In this document: positions 35,516 to 57,521 of the stretch, piece after piece
Layout of the letters: every line of letters starts with the position of its first letter
How positions within the stretch are numbered: the first letter of the stretch is position 1
Origin: Batillaria attramentaria
Taxonomy: Eukaryota > Mollusca > Gastropoda > Batillariidae
NCBI GenBank assembly: GCA_018292915.2
Contig: JACVVK020000152.1
Location: 698,501 to 762,500, forward strand
DNA: 64,000 nucleotides
Direction: 5' to 3'
Position numbers and translations under genes: made by a program
The notes under the pieces: model-generated
Database searches by the model: none
Told to the model about the DNA's origin: nothing
What the model saw: the letters and a program-made list of their open reading frames with translations, nothing else

Positions 35516-35663
35516 TCGTACAGTCTGGCAATATGCTATGCCGCGTGCCATGTTGCGAATGATATGTAAATTTTCTATAGTCCCATTTCAGTGGTAAGGA
35601 AAATTCGTACCGTTTCCCCTGGGGAAAGCGCCTCGCCATATTACGGTTTCCTTGAAACCTTGA

Positions 35664-35809
<146 letters not shown>

Positions 35810-36019
35810 CCTGGGGTTTTTGTGTTGTTGTTTTTTGGTTGTTTGTTGTTTTTTTGTTTTTGTTTTTTTTTGGGGGGGTGTCGTTGTCGTTGTCGCTGTT
35901 TTGTCTTCGTATCCCTGTTTGGTTCAAATATTAGTGCTGGCTATTTCATCGTTGCACCGTCCTTGATATCACCCGTATGCAGTGGAAAATGACGTTAAAC
36001 TCACAAACACCCTTCCACC

Positions 36020-36250
36020 CACCCACACCAACCTGCCTCTCCCGTATGGGAATGGGATCTTTAATGTACACACTTGACGTTGCGCGTGTGCGTGCACACG
36101 AGGGCGAGACAGGCACCGTAAACGAGTCTGCAGGTAATTTTGACTCGATTTGGAAAGGAAAAATCCAACCAAATTCCTGCCGACCAGGGATTCGAACCAG
36201 GAAGCTCAGGACTCGAAGTCGGATGCCTTAACCACCAAACCAAATCCCCC
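36020..36250 (-). mobile_element. Family C SINE, 5' portion
   Basis: In reverse it shows a box-B 'tgggattcgaac' complement ('agggattcgaaccaggaagc'), a head complement 'gatgccttaaccaccaaacc' and the body 'gagggcgagacaggcaccgt'. Confidence 0.75.
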
Positions 36251-36454
36251 TGTCGGTAAACAAAATTAATTACAATGTCCGCTCGCGAAAAACGAAACCG
36301 TGTGAGCTGACCGCATACCAGGCAACATCAGCCTGAAACGTGTAGGTCTTAATTTATTTTATTTTATTTCTTTCCACAGGCACGGAGCAGCTGCATGATT
36401 TGGCCTTTAGCTGAATCAGTTATATCCTCACCCCGGTCAAAACACTAACTGAAT

Positions 36455-36930
36455 TCATATTTCGTTGAGGGATTTAAATACTTTGAAACCAAGGTGTGCA
36501 GTTTTATTAAATTTTGCCAGGATAAACGGATAATCTAATTGATACGCTTAATGAGTCCAATTTGTCTTCCTTGTCTTTACAGGACCCGAAAGTTAAACAC
36601 AAGTATGGCCCCCCGGGACAAACCCCATTACTGACCCCTGACAATACAGACGAAGCAGCGCCCTCACAGACAGACGCATTTGAAGTCCTACATTCAGCAA
36701 TGGTTGATATCCTGACAACATGCCCATGTATACTCGTACAGTTTGTGTTTTACAGCTGAGTTGATGTTAGCTTTCCTGAGTGGTCGGTTCGCTTTTTTTT
36801 TTTCCAGAACAAACGATGCAGACAACTTTCCATTAAAAGCTTGGATACAAGGTCGCATTATCGCAGGTTGTTACCCTTACATGTTCAGTTTATGAGTTTA
36901 TGATGGTGTTTCAGCCATACCACTGCTCCC
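36455..36930 (+). repeat. Duplicated segment with exon-like frame, copy 2
   Basis: After TCTTTACAG the frame reads DPKVKHKYGPPGQTPLLTPD to CILVQFVFYS and stops at 36759. It has the same length and stop as the copy near 34034-34210. Whether it is an exon of a gene or part of a repeat is unresolved. Confidence 0.6.
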
Positions 36931-37038
36931 ATTAAAAAGTCTTGCTGGCACGATATCAGACTATATAAAGTATGTATCCAGGTTGTGGCGATGTCGTATC
37001 GTATACAGACCCTTTAAACGCCTGGGGTTTGTTGGGTT

Positions 37039-37039
<1 letters not shown>

Positions 37040-37077
<38 letters not shown>

Positions 37078-37092
37078 CGGTGTGTGTGTGAC

Positions 37093-37124
<32 letters not shown>
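37040..37124. repeat. (GT)n microsatellite with GACG interruptions
   Basis: Two 'gacggtgtgtgtgt' interruptions at 37077 and 37091 break the run. Confidence 0.9.
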
Positions 37125-37129
<5 letters not shown>

Positions 37130-37199
37130 CTGTTGTTTGTTTGTTTGTTTTTTGTTGTTTTTTGGGGGGGAGGTGGGGGGGGGGGTATTTCATGTTTTC

Positions 37200-37620
37200 T
37201 AGACTCCACACAAACCAACTTATGTCTTGGAACAGTATCGTTTGTGAGTGCGCCTGTACGCTCGAAACAGTCTTCCTTAATGATTAGTAGAGCTCTAAAT
37301 GCGAGACAGAGCCGCTACAGGCTCTGTGAACCGACCAAAATTCAAATTCCTATTCCTATTCAGCCGTTGGCCGTGCCGTAAGAGAGCTGGCTAACATAAC
37401 AGCTCATAACAGAACGACCTATGACCATAAAAATCTGAAAGTATCAATACGTATGCCAGGCATACAACAGCGTGTGGAAAACTTTTTATCGAATGCGCTG
37501 AATCTGTGTATCAGAATCAGTGACTTGGGTCACAGTACAGCATCTGATACCATTGTGATGACTCTGGCCGGCTTATACGCTGTTGTAGAAGTGTACCGCG
37601 TACTGAGCAGACGACCTTAT
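37200..37620 (+). repeat. Dispersed repeat, matched by 43405-43560 and 62410-62620(-)
   Basis: 37215-37350 resembles 43405-43560 ('cctgtacgctcgaaa', 'gatta.tagagctct'). 37440-37610 resembles the reverse complement of 62410-62620; its translated shadow ENFLSNALNLCIRISDLGHS corresponds to EKFSANALHPYIRIRHLGHS. No domain is recognised. Confidence 0.65.
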
Positions 37621-37639
37621 TTGGTTGTGGGCTGACGAC

Positions 37640-39225
37640 CATCTAAACGGCGCTGACTGGTGGCTATGTTAGGAGCTTTGTCGAGTCCCAGGGTTCAGGA
37701 ATGGACCATAGGCTCACAGAAAGTCATATTTCTTACTACTATTACAACCACAAAGTCACTAACACGGTCGCAATGACCAAATGAAACATCCTTCTCTCTG
37801 GCAAACAGTCTTACAGCTTCGAAAGTGGCAGTTTTTCATCTCAGGAGTGTTACGAACATAGAGGGTTTAAACATTGGGCCTACAACACGGACAAGAATTC
37901 CTCGTTCTTCCGGTTTTTTTCCACTGCGTCTTTCTGTTCATTGGTGTTCCTTTTGTATCTGTGTGATGTCTTTCTAACTCAAGCTCATTTTCGTTTCTTT
38001 TTTTTACTTTTCAAGTGCTTATGCGAACGGACGATGCGTTTAAGTCTTCTACGCTTTTCTATTTGAGTAGGGCAATAGGTTACTGAATAGCTTACCAGAG
38101 AGCATGTACTAAGCAGTGTAGTATACATGCTCTTTGAGCTTACTGAGTGAGAGCTGGCTTAAACCCGTGTCACTCATCCAAAACAATACCTTTCAATATA
38201 CGTCAACACCCGAGCAAACAAATTAAAATGGTTTCAGGGTTCCTTTCTTTGAGACTTCCGGCGAGTCTCTTCTCCGATTTTGTATGACGCCCATTTTGCG
38301 TCACTAGCCATATATTCCCTGCCAATAGTTTAGTTCAGCCCGGTGGCGATTCAAAAGGTCTTCCCTACACTAGGCATTATCTCTTTTCTTTGGGGGCTCC
38401 AAAGTTTGGTCGATATCTTCAGAAGTGTCCTGGGCTGCACAGATAGACTTCTGTTCGCCCAGTATCAAAAGCCTGCAGTAAAGTAAAAGGGCCGATTCAA
38501 CACGGTGTTGACACTTTAGTGGTATCTTTTAGCTCGGGCGCGGCGCGACAAAGTCGTGTGTATTTGCCTAAAAGTGCCTCTGAGTATCACTGTCAGGTAA
38601 CTGAACACGTACTTCTGAACCCAGTCCCAGACACAAGGGCTGGGTGGGTGTGGCTGTTTGCCCTCTTGGGCCCCCTGCGATATTGTCGGTGACAAAACGT
38701 CATAACAATTCAGTTAATTATGCCAAAAAATGGTGATATCGATAGTACTTTTATGAGGGTTCTGTCCGTTTTCGTTTAAACTGATAATTTAAGATTGTTA
38801 CTGACAGTTTCACAAAGAAAAAAAAAAAGACATTTTGTAAGGATAAAGATAAATTCAACATAGGTACACGTCTTTTAACAAACAACGTTTCTTACTTGTA
38901 TGTTTGCGTTCTGAGTTGTCTAAACATATATTTGGAAAGTGCTACCGCTTCAAAGTGTATGTACGGTTCACAAAGTGCTGCTGAATTGTATTTTCATTAA
39001 ATCAATCTAAATAAAATCGAAACAGAAGTCGGGGGTTGTGTGTTTTTTGGTTTCTTTTTTCTTTCCTTTTTTTGGGGGGGGGGGAGTGGGTGGAGGGGGA
39101 GGGGGGACTAGGGGTGTGGGGGGGGAGGGGTTGGGTGGCTAAGAATCTTTAACAATCTTACGGCTGCTTTTCGCGAATCAAAGTCAGTGAAAACTGGTCT
39201 GAAAGATTCTGCTGTGCCATCAACA
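37640..39225. other. Non-coding stretch, no gene recognised
   Basis: No supported exon or repeat of note apart from G-rich and T-rich tracts at about 39050-39135. It may be intron of the minus-strand gene that owns the exon at 39233-39472. Confidence 0.45.
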
Positions 39226-39232
39226 ACTTTAC

Positions 39233-39472
39233 CTGAAATCGAAGTCTGGGTCATCGAACATTCGAGTGTTGTCCCTGCTTCGGCTGAAATCCGCGGCCGA
39301 CATGCTGACACCTTTAGCTGTTTCTTCAGGTCGTCCGGACGGCTCTATGCCTCTGCTTGCACAAACCCTCCTTTCACGAAAGTCAAGGCACACGCAGCGG
39401 CCCTCTGTTTGGCACAAGTTTCCGTCACCTCGATTGCAGGTAGTTTTCTGTTTCAAACCATACTGCAGTTTG
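39233..39472 (-). CDS. Orphan internal exon, Cys-containing protein
   Basis: On the minus strand: acceptor TTCATTCTACAG, then 240 nt with one open frame, then donor TTTCAG|GTAAAG. The exon is symmetrical (length divisible by three, same phase at both ends). It reads KLQYGLKQKTTCNRGDGNLC, QTEGRCVCLDFRERRVC and, after a linker, ADFSRSRDNTRMFDDPDFDF. The five or so cysteines in C.{6}C.{5}C.C spacing suggest a small extracellular disulphide module. The tail is polar. No neighbouring exons were found, so the gene is unknown; the flanking 20 kb on each side may be its introns. Confidence 0.5.
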
Positions 39473-39479
39473 CTGTAGA

Positions 39480-41340
39480 ATGAAACAGACCCGTGTGTCT
39501 CATTGTTTTCGAAAACACATGTTCAAGCACACGAACGAGGTCGCATAACGGAAACCAATACAGATCAGGACAGAATAATTCTTTTCATCTAATTCAGTCT
39601 TTGTTTTTCAAAGACATACACGAGTTCGCGTCACTGAGCAGCTGCAAACAATACATATATAAAAATATAAATTATGTCTTTTTACCTAAAGAACTGGCAG
39701 TCTTATACCCCCCCCCCCCCCAAAAAAAAAAAAAAAAAAAAAAAAATGTTCATGCACATGAACGATCAAGTATGTATTGCTGTAACCACAGATCAGAATA
39801 AAATAATATTTCAGTGAAACTGAGAGACAGATAAATACATGAAAACGTTAAAGGGTTACCCACCTGATTCAAGGCAACACATCAACTGCACTACAAAAAC
39901 CTTCTTGGAATGGTGCGAAAGACGTAGTCGGCAATTTTAGGGCGAAGAAACCTCCCGGCAGAGTTATGCGGGATCCACCCTGTCAAGAAGCCACCAGCTG
40001 ATAACAGTGCACTTCTCGGCCCCTCGTACAGTGTGAACACGTCTAGGAATAACATTCATCCACACAAGTTAAAGTCATCCACTGGATGAAATAGGAACGC
40101 TGTTTGAGGTTGTCCTCAACCACTGCGAAGCTTCAGTTTCTGTTTGTTCGTTCTGTTGTTGTTGCTGGTTTTTGTTTGTTTGTTTGTTTGTTTTTCGGGT
40201 TGCTTGGCTAGATAGACGAAACCGTGCTGCTGGCAGGAGAAACAAATTAGATGGAAGAAGGTCTGAATTATAAAAACTCTTCCTTGTCTACACGGTAACT
40301 GAGCAAATCACTCCTCATTTGCGAATAATCCTAGTGGACGTTCAGTCCAACGTTAGTATCAGAAATTCCATGAGCAAAAAGACACTTGCAGCTCCAAGTA
40401 GTCACAGGTTCGAAAGAGGAGGCTTTGTTTTTCCCAAGATAACTTCAAGTTTTCTTCGCCATCTTCATCCAGTTGTTTTCAACAAAAGCACCGTTTATAC
40501 TCCACAAAATAAATTCTCGCACATTTGTCACAGGTTTTCATTTTTCCACAGAAATATTAACCATCCTCAGGACCTGCAATAGCAGCAAAAATCTCTAGAA
40601 GTGTCGATGCTTTTGGGACGTTGTTGTTCACACATAGGTCGGCTTAGAAACTGAGTTTCTGGTACACCACTGCACAAGCCTACACCGCTGCGTGGTCCGC
40701 TGAAAATGAAATACCAACTTTGGCGAGCGAGGGACAAACGGGTCGACACTTCGCACACTCAACGCGCGGGGGGACAGCCCGAGAGCACACGAATCGATAA
40801 ATTATTTCACTCTCACTTCTCGAGTCTTCCCCTGTTTATTTGTCTCCCCTCTCGACGCGAAGGGACGGGAGAATAAATCACAGCGTGAAGGAAGTGCTTG
40901 ACAGGACGTGACCAGTCCGAGGGTAAACTAGGTCCGTACTTGATTGTTTGAGATTTGTGAGTTCATGGCAGCAACATACATCTCTTTAAGTTTAAGACAG
41001 TAAGGGCGTTTGGAGCTAGAGACAAATTTGGTCAGAAGCCTCCAAGGAGGTGCTGTGCAGATATTTTCAAGAGATGTAGCCTAGATTGTAAATAAAATGT
41101 CAGTGAAATGGCAGAGCAGACAATGATGAATATAAGCAAAATTATAGGTTCTTAGCAGTTGTCCTCGGCCGACGGAAATGTAGGGATGATTATGCAAGCT
41201 ATCACACGAGGTAGCTTAGCTACGATTATGTGTTTCCTATCGACTTGTGAAAGAAATATTGTTCTATTTGACCCCTTCAGTCCGTCACTATAAGACGATT
41301 GTAAGAAATAGCACAGCAGTTAACCAGTAGAGAGAAAGAG
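39480..41340. other. Non-coding stretch, no gene recognised
   Basis: C and A runs at about 39707-39745 and a TTTG run at about 40175. A GC-richer patch at about 40700-40870 might be promoter-like, but nothing confirms a gene. A possible donor (CAG|GTGGGT, minus, about 39865) was seen, but no coding frame leads into it. Confidence 0.4.
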
Positions 41341-41352
41341 AGAGAGAGAGAG

Positions 41353-41354
<2 letters not shown>

Positions 41355-41428
<74 letters not shown>

Positions 41429-41471
41429 AGTGTGCGCGCGTGTTTGCGCGCCTGCGTGCGTGCGTGCGTGA

Positions 41472-41528
<57 letters not shown>

Positions 41529-41567
41529 AGTGTGCGCGCGTGTTTGCGCGCCTGCGTGCGTGCGTGA

Positions 41568-41632
<65 letters not shown>
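41355..41632. repeat. Higher-order GT/GC repeat
   Basis: Three (GT)n blocks are separated by two copies of 'cagtgtgcgcgcgtgtttgc' + 'gcgcctgcgtgcgtgcgtg' at about 41428 and 41528, exactly 100 bp apart. It is preceded by (GA)n at 41332. Confidence 0.95.
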
Positions 41633-41633
<1 letters not shown>

Positions 41634-41938
41634 TTCTGTTGAGTATCAATGTTGGGTGACGATGTAGAACGAATGGACTGTAGTGTATCCTTACCATGTC
41701 CCGTTAGGTGAGAGCGAAACACCGATTCACCTCTGAGCCAACGCGTTTAACGGTACGGGCGCCCCCGAATCAGTCTGCATGGCTGGAAAAGAAAGCTCTC
41801 CTCGTTTTGACTGGCGACAAGTCGCTGATACTTATCGCCACCAAGGCACTCGTCTATCGGTTGTCTCCTGTTTTCAGCTTGCACAACGTGTTTCTCGTGG
41901 TTATTTTTATCTCATGAAAAGTGCTCTGCAGCTGCACT

Positions 41939-41954
41939 CACACACAGACACACA

Positions 41955-41994
<40 letters not shown>

Positions 41995-41997
41995 GAC

Positions 41998-42030
<33 letters not shown>

Positions 42031-42138
42031 ACACAGACACACACACAGACACACACACACACACGCACACACACACAGAGGGTCCCATTGCACCTAATTC
42101 TGGTTAGAAAGAAAGTTCCACCAACCATATTTATATAT

Positions 42139-42195
<57 letters not shown>

Positions 42196-42215
42196 TGTGA
42201 GAGAGAGAGAGAGAG
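41939..42215. repeat. (AC)n then (GT)n(GA)n microsatellites
   Basis: AC-rich 41939-42078, and GT with a GCGC end and GA run 42141-42220. The two opposite-sense blocks could pair as a long hairpin. Confidence 0.9.
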
Positions 42216-42499
42216 AGAGCGCTATGATGCCATTTCTATGCATCAGTTTTGACACAGAGATTTTAGCCGTAATCAGCAATTGTCTAGGCCTTGCCAAGTC
42301 ACGGTTTCCCCTCTCCTGTAATCGAGGATGTGTCTTCCCCGAACACTCATGGGTTAGCCCGAACTAGGCCTTGCCCATCTTTCAATGCGCAGCGTGTGCC
42401 TCACTGACGAACTCAGGCACAGTTATGATATACACATTTCACATTTTCTCCAAGTTTAGTGCTTTAGGCACAAAAGTTCTTCCAAGCTCTTGTCCTTTG

Positions 42500-42648
42500 A
42501 CGTTGGACTCTCAATGCTCGGGTCGTGAGTTCGAATCCCAGCTGAGGCCAAATATTTGTACTGGCCTTTTTCTCGTTGCCCCCTCTCTTTTGATACCACC
42601 CTTACGTGGTGAAAAAGGACGTTAAACTCATAAACACCCACTCACCCG
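42500..42648 (+). mobile_element. Family B SINE, head-truncated
   Basis: 'gagttcgaatcccagctgag' to 'ggacgttaaactcataaaca'. A similar head-truncated copy lies at 43600-43735. Confidence 0.8.
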
Positions 42649-42966
42649 TTGTCCTTTGAAAAGTAGGACACAGAAGTGCTCGCAAAATAAATCTCTTTTT
42701 AAAAAAAGACAAATTTAGCACACCATAAATCAGGCTTCCTTCAATGCTCGCTTTGCTCTTCATGGCAGGAGGCGACAAAAGTCATGTAATAAGTCCTTTG
42801 AGCTTTCTTTCCTCTGCACAAAAGATCTCCCCTCGCACTTGAAAAATCACCGTCGTTTAGCTATTGAACCTTCCAAGCATTGATGGCGCGAACAGCACTG
42901 GTTAAAATTTGCCCTAAGCCTTAGACTGTAAACATCTGAGGAGTCACCATTTTTTTTTTTAAACAG

Positions 42967-43028
42967 GGGATCAGATCGTTGATGTGGAAGCACAGATGAT
43001 ACAACTTGCAGAGAAGCTCTTCCACTGA
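42967..43028 (+). CDS. Candidate terminal exon
   Basis: A poly-T tract and AAACAG acceptor precede a short frame, DQIVDVEAQMIQLAEKLFH, then TGA. The peptide is amphipathic-helix-like, which is unusual for random sequence. No upstream exon has been linked to it, so it may be chance. Confidence 0.25.
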
Positions 43029-43599
43029 AAGGTCTGTTTTTATAAAGTGTCCGTCGTGAGTTCTTATTACCTGTTCACTGTGATACCAGGAAGCAATGGG
43101 TTCGCATTCATGTTTGGGTCAGATTTCTGTTCGTTAGCAATGTTAAGGCATTGCTGCGTTGTATGTTACGGGTCATTTGAGCTGCCCCCTATAAAACCAT
43201 GCATGCATCCAGCTCATCTGTAAATCCGTTTAAACATGCACACTTCTCTGGACGCAAGATACGATGTTTCCGTTTTCAAGTGGAGCTGCTTGAGTTGGGA
43301 GGGGGCAGTGGTTGGGTGATGCTTCTCTTAATAATATAAAGCAAGGTCTACGTTCATCAGTTGTAGCACAACACTTTTCAACGGTCCGTTTCCATTTTTA
43401 CTAAGCCAAGTTATGGTTTGGAACAGTTTCGCTTGTGAATGCACCTGTACGCTCGAAATACTCTATCTTGATGATTAATAGAGCTCTTAATGTGATACAG
43501 TGTTGTTAACACTTTGCGTGAATGGTCGAACATTCAAATTCTACGACTACTGATTCAACAATCTCGCTCAGTGTATTAGTCGCGTCAGTGAGTACACTT

Positions 43600-43735
43600 C
43601 TGTTGGCTCTCAACACTCGGGTCGTGAGTTCGAATCCCGGTTGGGGCCAAATATTTGTGGCTGGCCTTATTCTCGTTGCCCCGTCTTTGATATCACCCTT
43701 ATGTGGTGGAAAAGGGCGTTAAACTCCCACCCACC
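43600..43735 (+). mobile_element. Family B SINE, head-truncated
   Basis: Box B 'gagttcgaatcccggttggg', the body, then 'ggcgttaaactcccacccac'. Confidence 0.8.
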
Positions 43736-43923
43736 TGCTCTGTGCCAGCATTTGAGATGGTGTCACTATGCAGGTGTCTGAGTGGTGTGATGCTGGGCAC
43801 CTCGAAAACAGTTCAAAACAAACTGAGAGAATAAAAATCATAAAGTTTGCCCCTCAGTCACTAATCCCATCGATAAAGACTCGCACGATGAATGAGAAGT
43901 GACGACGTTTTATTTGTCGAAAT

Positions 43924-44485
43924 AATGCTGATTTGAGAGTCATAATGCATGACCACCCAGACAACAAACAGTAACAACTTTGACAAAGTTTATCAGACAC
44001 AATGATACAGACTGGCAAACGAGACAACACAGTAATGCTGATTTGAGAGTCATAACGCATGACCACCCAGACAACAAACAGTAACAACTTTGACAAAGTT
44101 TATCAGACACAATGATACAGACTGGCAAACGAGACAACACAGTAATGCTGATTTGAGAGTCATAATGCATGACCACCCAGACAACAAACAGTAACAACTT
44201 TGACAAAGTTTATCAGACACAATGATACAGACTGGCAAACGAGACAACACAGTAATGCTGATTTGAGAGTCATAATGCATGACCACCCAGACAACAAACA
44301 GTAACAACTTTGACAAAGTTTATCAGACACAATGATACAGACTGGCAAACGAGACAACACAGTAATGCTGATTTGAGAGTCATAATGCATGACCACCCAG
44401 ACAACAAACAGTAACAACTTTGACAAAGTTTATCAGACACAATGATACAGACTGGCAAACGAGACAACACAGTAATGCTGATGGT
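43924..44485. repeat. 110-bp tandem repeat, 5.1 copies
   Basis: The unit begins TAATGCTGATTTGAGAGTCA and starts at 43924, 44034, 44144, 44254, 44364 and (partial) 44474. Copies are almost identical (for example cataatgcatg / cataacgcatg), so the array is young or homogenised. Because 110 is not divisible by 3, repeated frames on the minus strand are artefacts. It lies about 0.7-1.25 kb downstream of the alpha-tubulin stop. Confidence 0.97.
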
Positions 44486-44697
44486 CCTACAAACACTGAA
44501 GAAAGATGAAAGTGACCAAAACAAAGTGCGAAATGCACTCATAGTTACACTCATCTAGGCTGGAACACAGCCGTACGTTCCGTCCTCTGAACTCGGACTA
44601 GCATTTCTCTGCCCCTGATCTGTACTGCACCAAAGACTATCGACCGAACTTCCCAAAACCTGTGAATGTAAAGGGAAATAACCGAGCGAATGTGTGG

Positions 44698-44703
44698 TTT
44701 ATT
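44698..44703 (-). terminator. Candidate poly(A) signal for alpha-tubulin
   Basis: AATAAA on the minus strand about 470 nt after the stop codon. A second AATAAA at 43908-43913, just beyond the 110-bp array, would put the array in the 3' UTR. Confidence 0.35.
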
Positions 44704-45174
44704 GGCGCCACGAATGTCTTCTCAATAGGAAAAAAAGTAGGAACTTGAATTAAGTAGGCTGAGACCTAATGGTACCGTCTCTCACAAAATGGAACTTACC
44801 GATTCCTGACTGCCTGACAGTCTAGACGCATGCAATTCCATCACCAACACAAATACACAGGACGACATAAACAAGAGAAAGATGAATATGTCCGATATCA
44901 TGTTCACAATGAAACCACCACCAAAAACTTCGGGGGGAAAAAGACAAAAAAGGACATCGTTTCGCTTTTTACTTGACGAAGGGCAACTGCCGTTTCAATC
45001 AGAAATCAAATGGAAGTGGTAGAGGAAAAGTTAATTTCTTGAACTACGCGCAATTCTTGGAGCATCCTTCAGTTCTGTTGACTCTCTTATCGTTTCCGTC
45101 GGCAACTAGCTTGGTTTTTTGTTTGTTTGTTTTTTCAATTGAAGAAAGAGTGAAAAATGGTCCCTTGAAACTCA

Positions 45175-55922
<10,748 letters not shown>

Positions 55923-56180
55923 GGCTACAGCTGTTCAGCAAAATGTATGGTGAAGAGATGGCGGTCGATGAAATGCGATGAGGAAGACCAGCTCACTGAG
56001 ACACGAAGCGTCTAGCTGTGAGCGAGCGAGGGCTTGTGCAGACAGGAGCAGACTGTCACAGCTGATGTTCAAATACTGCCGTCCTTTCCCCTCCCCCTCT
56101 CTTTAGCCTCTCGCGAGCTCTCCCTTTCTGGCTACGTTCCACAGTTTTGGGTATCCAGGAAAACGCTATATACTCCTGTT
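55923..56180 (-). promoter_or_regulatory. Putative alpha-tubulin 5' UTR and promoter
   Basis: The minus strand has TATATAG near 56166-56172, about 245 bp upstream of the ATG. The TATA-like motif falls in a dispersed repeat that also occurs at 4725-5260. The transcription start is not determined. Confidence 0.3.
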
Positions 56181-56680
56181 AAACATAAAGCTGTTCATGA
56201 CACCCTAGAAATGCGTCACTGAGAAAACATCCAGAAAGAACATCAGCCAAAGACTCGTGTGTAGGGTAATTTTAAAGAAATGTCAGTGTTCAGTTTTTGG
56301 GTTGTTTTTTTTTGCATCTCACCCCCGCACTTCGGGTCGTCTGCAAGGCGGTGGAGTCAGCAGCGCATGAATACAAATAGTCCATACGCCAGGCTCATTT
56401 TCACTGTTTTCACAATTAGCTGGCATGAAACCTATTACAAAACCAACAAAGTGCCCCAAATTGCCATTTTCCCCTCTGCAAAATTTCGTCATGGGTAATA
56501 CTGATTTCTGTTCTACATTTCGCGGCATTGCGGTTACTACCTGACAAGGAAGCTACTGGTGTGGTGTAACCTGTAGTCGAACGACGTTAGTTTGGGTCTG
56601 TCCATTACGAGATCTTGCCAGTCTTCCGCCGGAAGTTGGTTTTATGTTGATCACAAAACAAGGGGCACAATCGTACCGAG
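56155..56680 (+). repeat. Dispersed repeat, copy 2
   Basis: Partner of 4725-5260 (see shared blocks there). It abuts the 5' end of the alpha-tubulin gene. Confidence 0.65.
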
Positions 56681-57034
56681 AGCAGTCGAACACTTGCAAC
56701 CAGTCGCTACGCCGAAAGAGAGTTTGCCTTTGTGCACAGACCGTACCTTGGAGAATCAGTGATGGCGGTTGGTACACAGGCTACTAGTTTTCCCTTGCAA
56801 CGGCAGACTAACTACACTCACACCGTCACACATGCGCGCAGCTGCTGTAGAGGAGCTGGCAGCAGTCATGTGTCATTTTACTTAACTGTGACCATGAGTA
56901 CATTGTATGACCACTGAAATTCCCGATAGCTTAAGCCAGGGTGTGTCCAACCTAAAAATGGTCCTGAGTTTACGGTGTTTCCTCCCATCTTGTCTCATGA
57001 AATAAAGTGACTTCTGTTACTTGGTTCAAACAAG

Positions 57035-57040
57035 TTTATT
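57035..57040 (-). terminator. Poly(A) signal of the bHLH gene
   Basis: AATAAA on the minus strand, about 335 nt after the stop at 57373. Confidence 0.5.
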
Positions 57041-57372
57041 AAGTCCAATTCCCATATACAAGACGATTGCAGTTTGAGTATTGACAGGCATGCAGTTCTT
57101 GTTGTGAAAAACAACATAATAAATAAATAAATAAATAAATAAATAAATATTGTACCGCTTTTTTTAAATTGCAACAGGAAGCGGATAACGGGTTGGGTGT
57201 AGTCCCACTTACACTTGGTCACTGCGCGTTTTAAAACAAAGAAACAGATGAATGAATGAGCATTCCGTTCACATCACTTTGTCTTTAGTTCTTCAGGAGG
57301 TCTCTGTCAATGTTTCCGAGAAAGCTGGCGTAAGAACTCAGACTCCCGTGGCTCCTTAGTGGTCCACAATCT

Positions 57373-57521
57373 TCAACCGTCCACAGCCGCGGGGTCTTGT
57401 TGAAGTGGGTGGGGGTAGGGGTGCGCATGCGGGGGTGGTGGGGGTGGCAGCGTGCCGAGCAGCGGTCGTCGCTTCACCCCAAGACTCTCCCACTTGACCC
57501 ATGACAGGCGGGCGGTCAGAT
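57373..57521 (-). CDS. bHLH gene exon 3 (C-terminus)
   Basis: Acceptor GATTTCAG|ATCTG; with the G carried from exon 2 the first codon is Asp. It has 49 residues, [19 protein letters not shown] then [16 protein letters not shown], and a TGA. It is too short to stand out alone. Confidence 0.8.

Noticed and set aside
43854..44554. Repeated 88-residue minus-strand frames (MSKLLLFVVWVVMHYDSQIS)
   Set aside because: Frame-shifted readings of the 110-bp tandem repeat; the unit is not a multiple of three and there are no splice or start signals.
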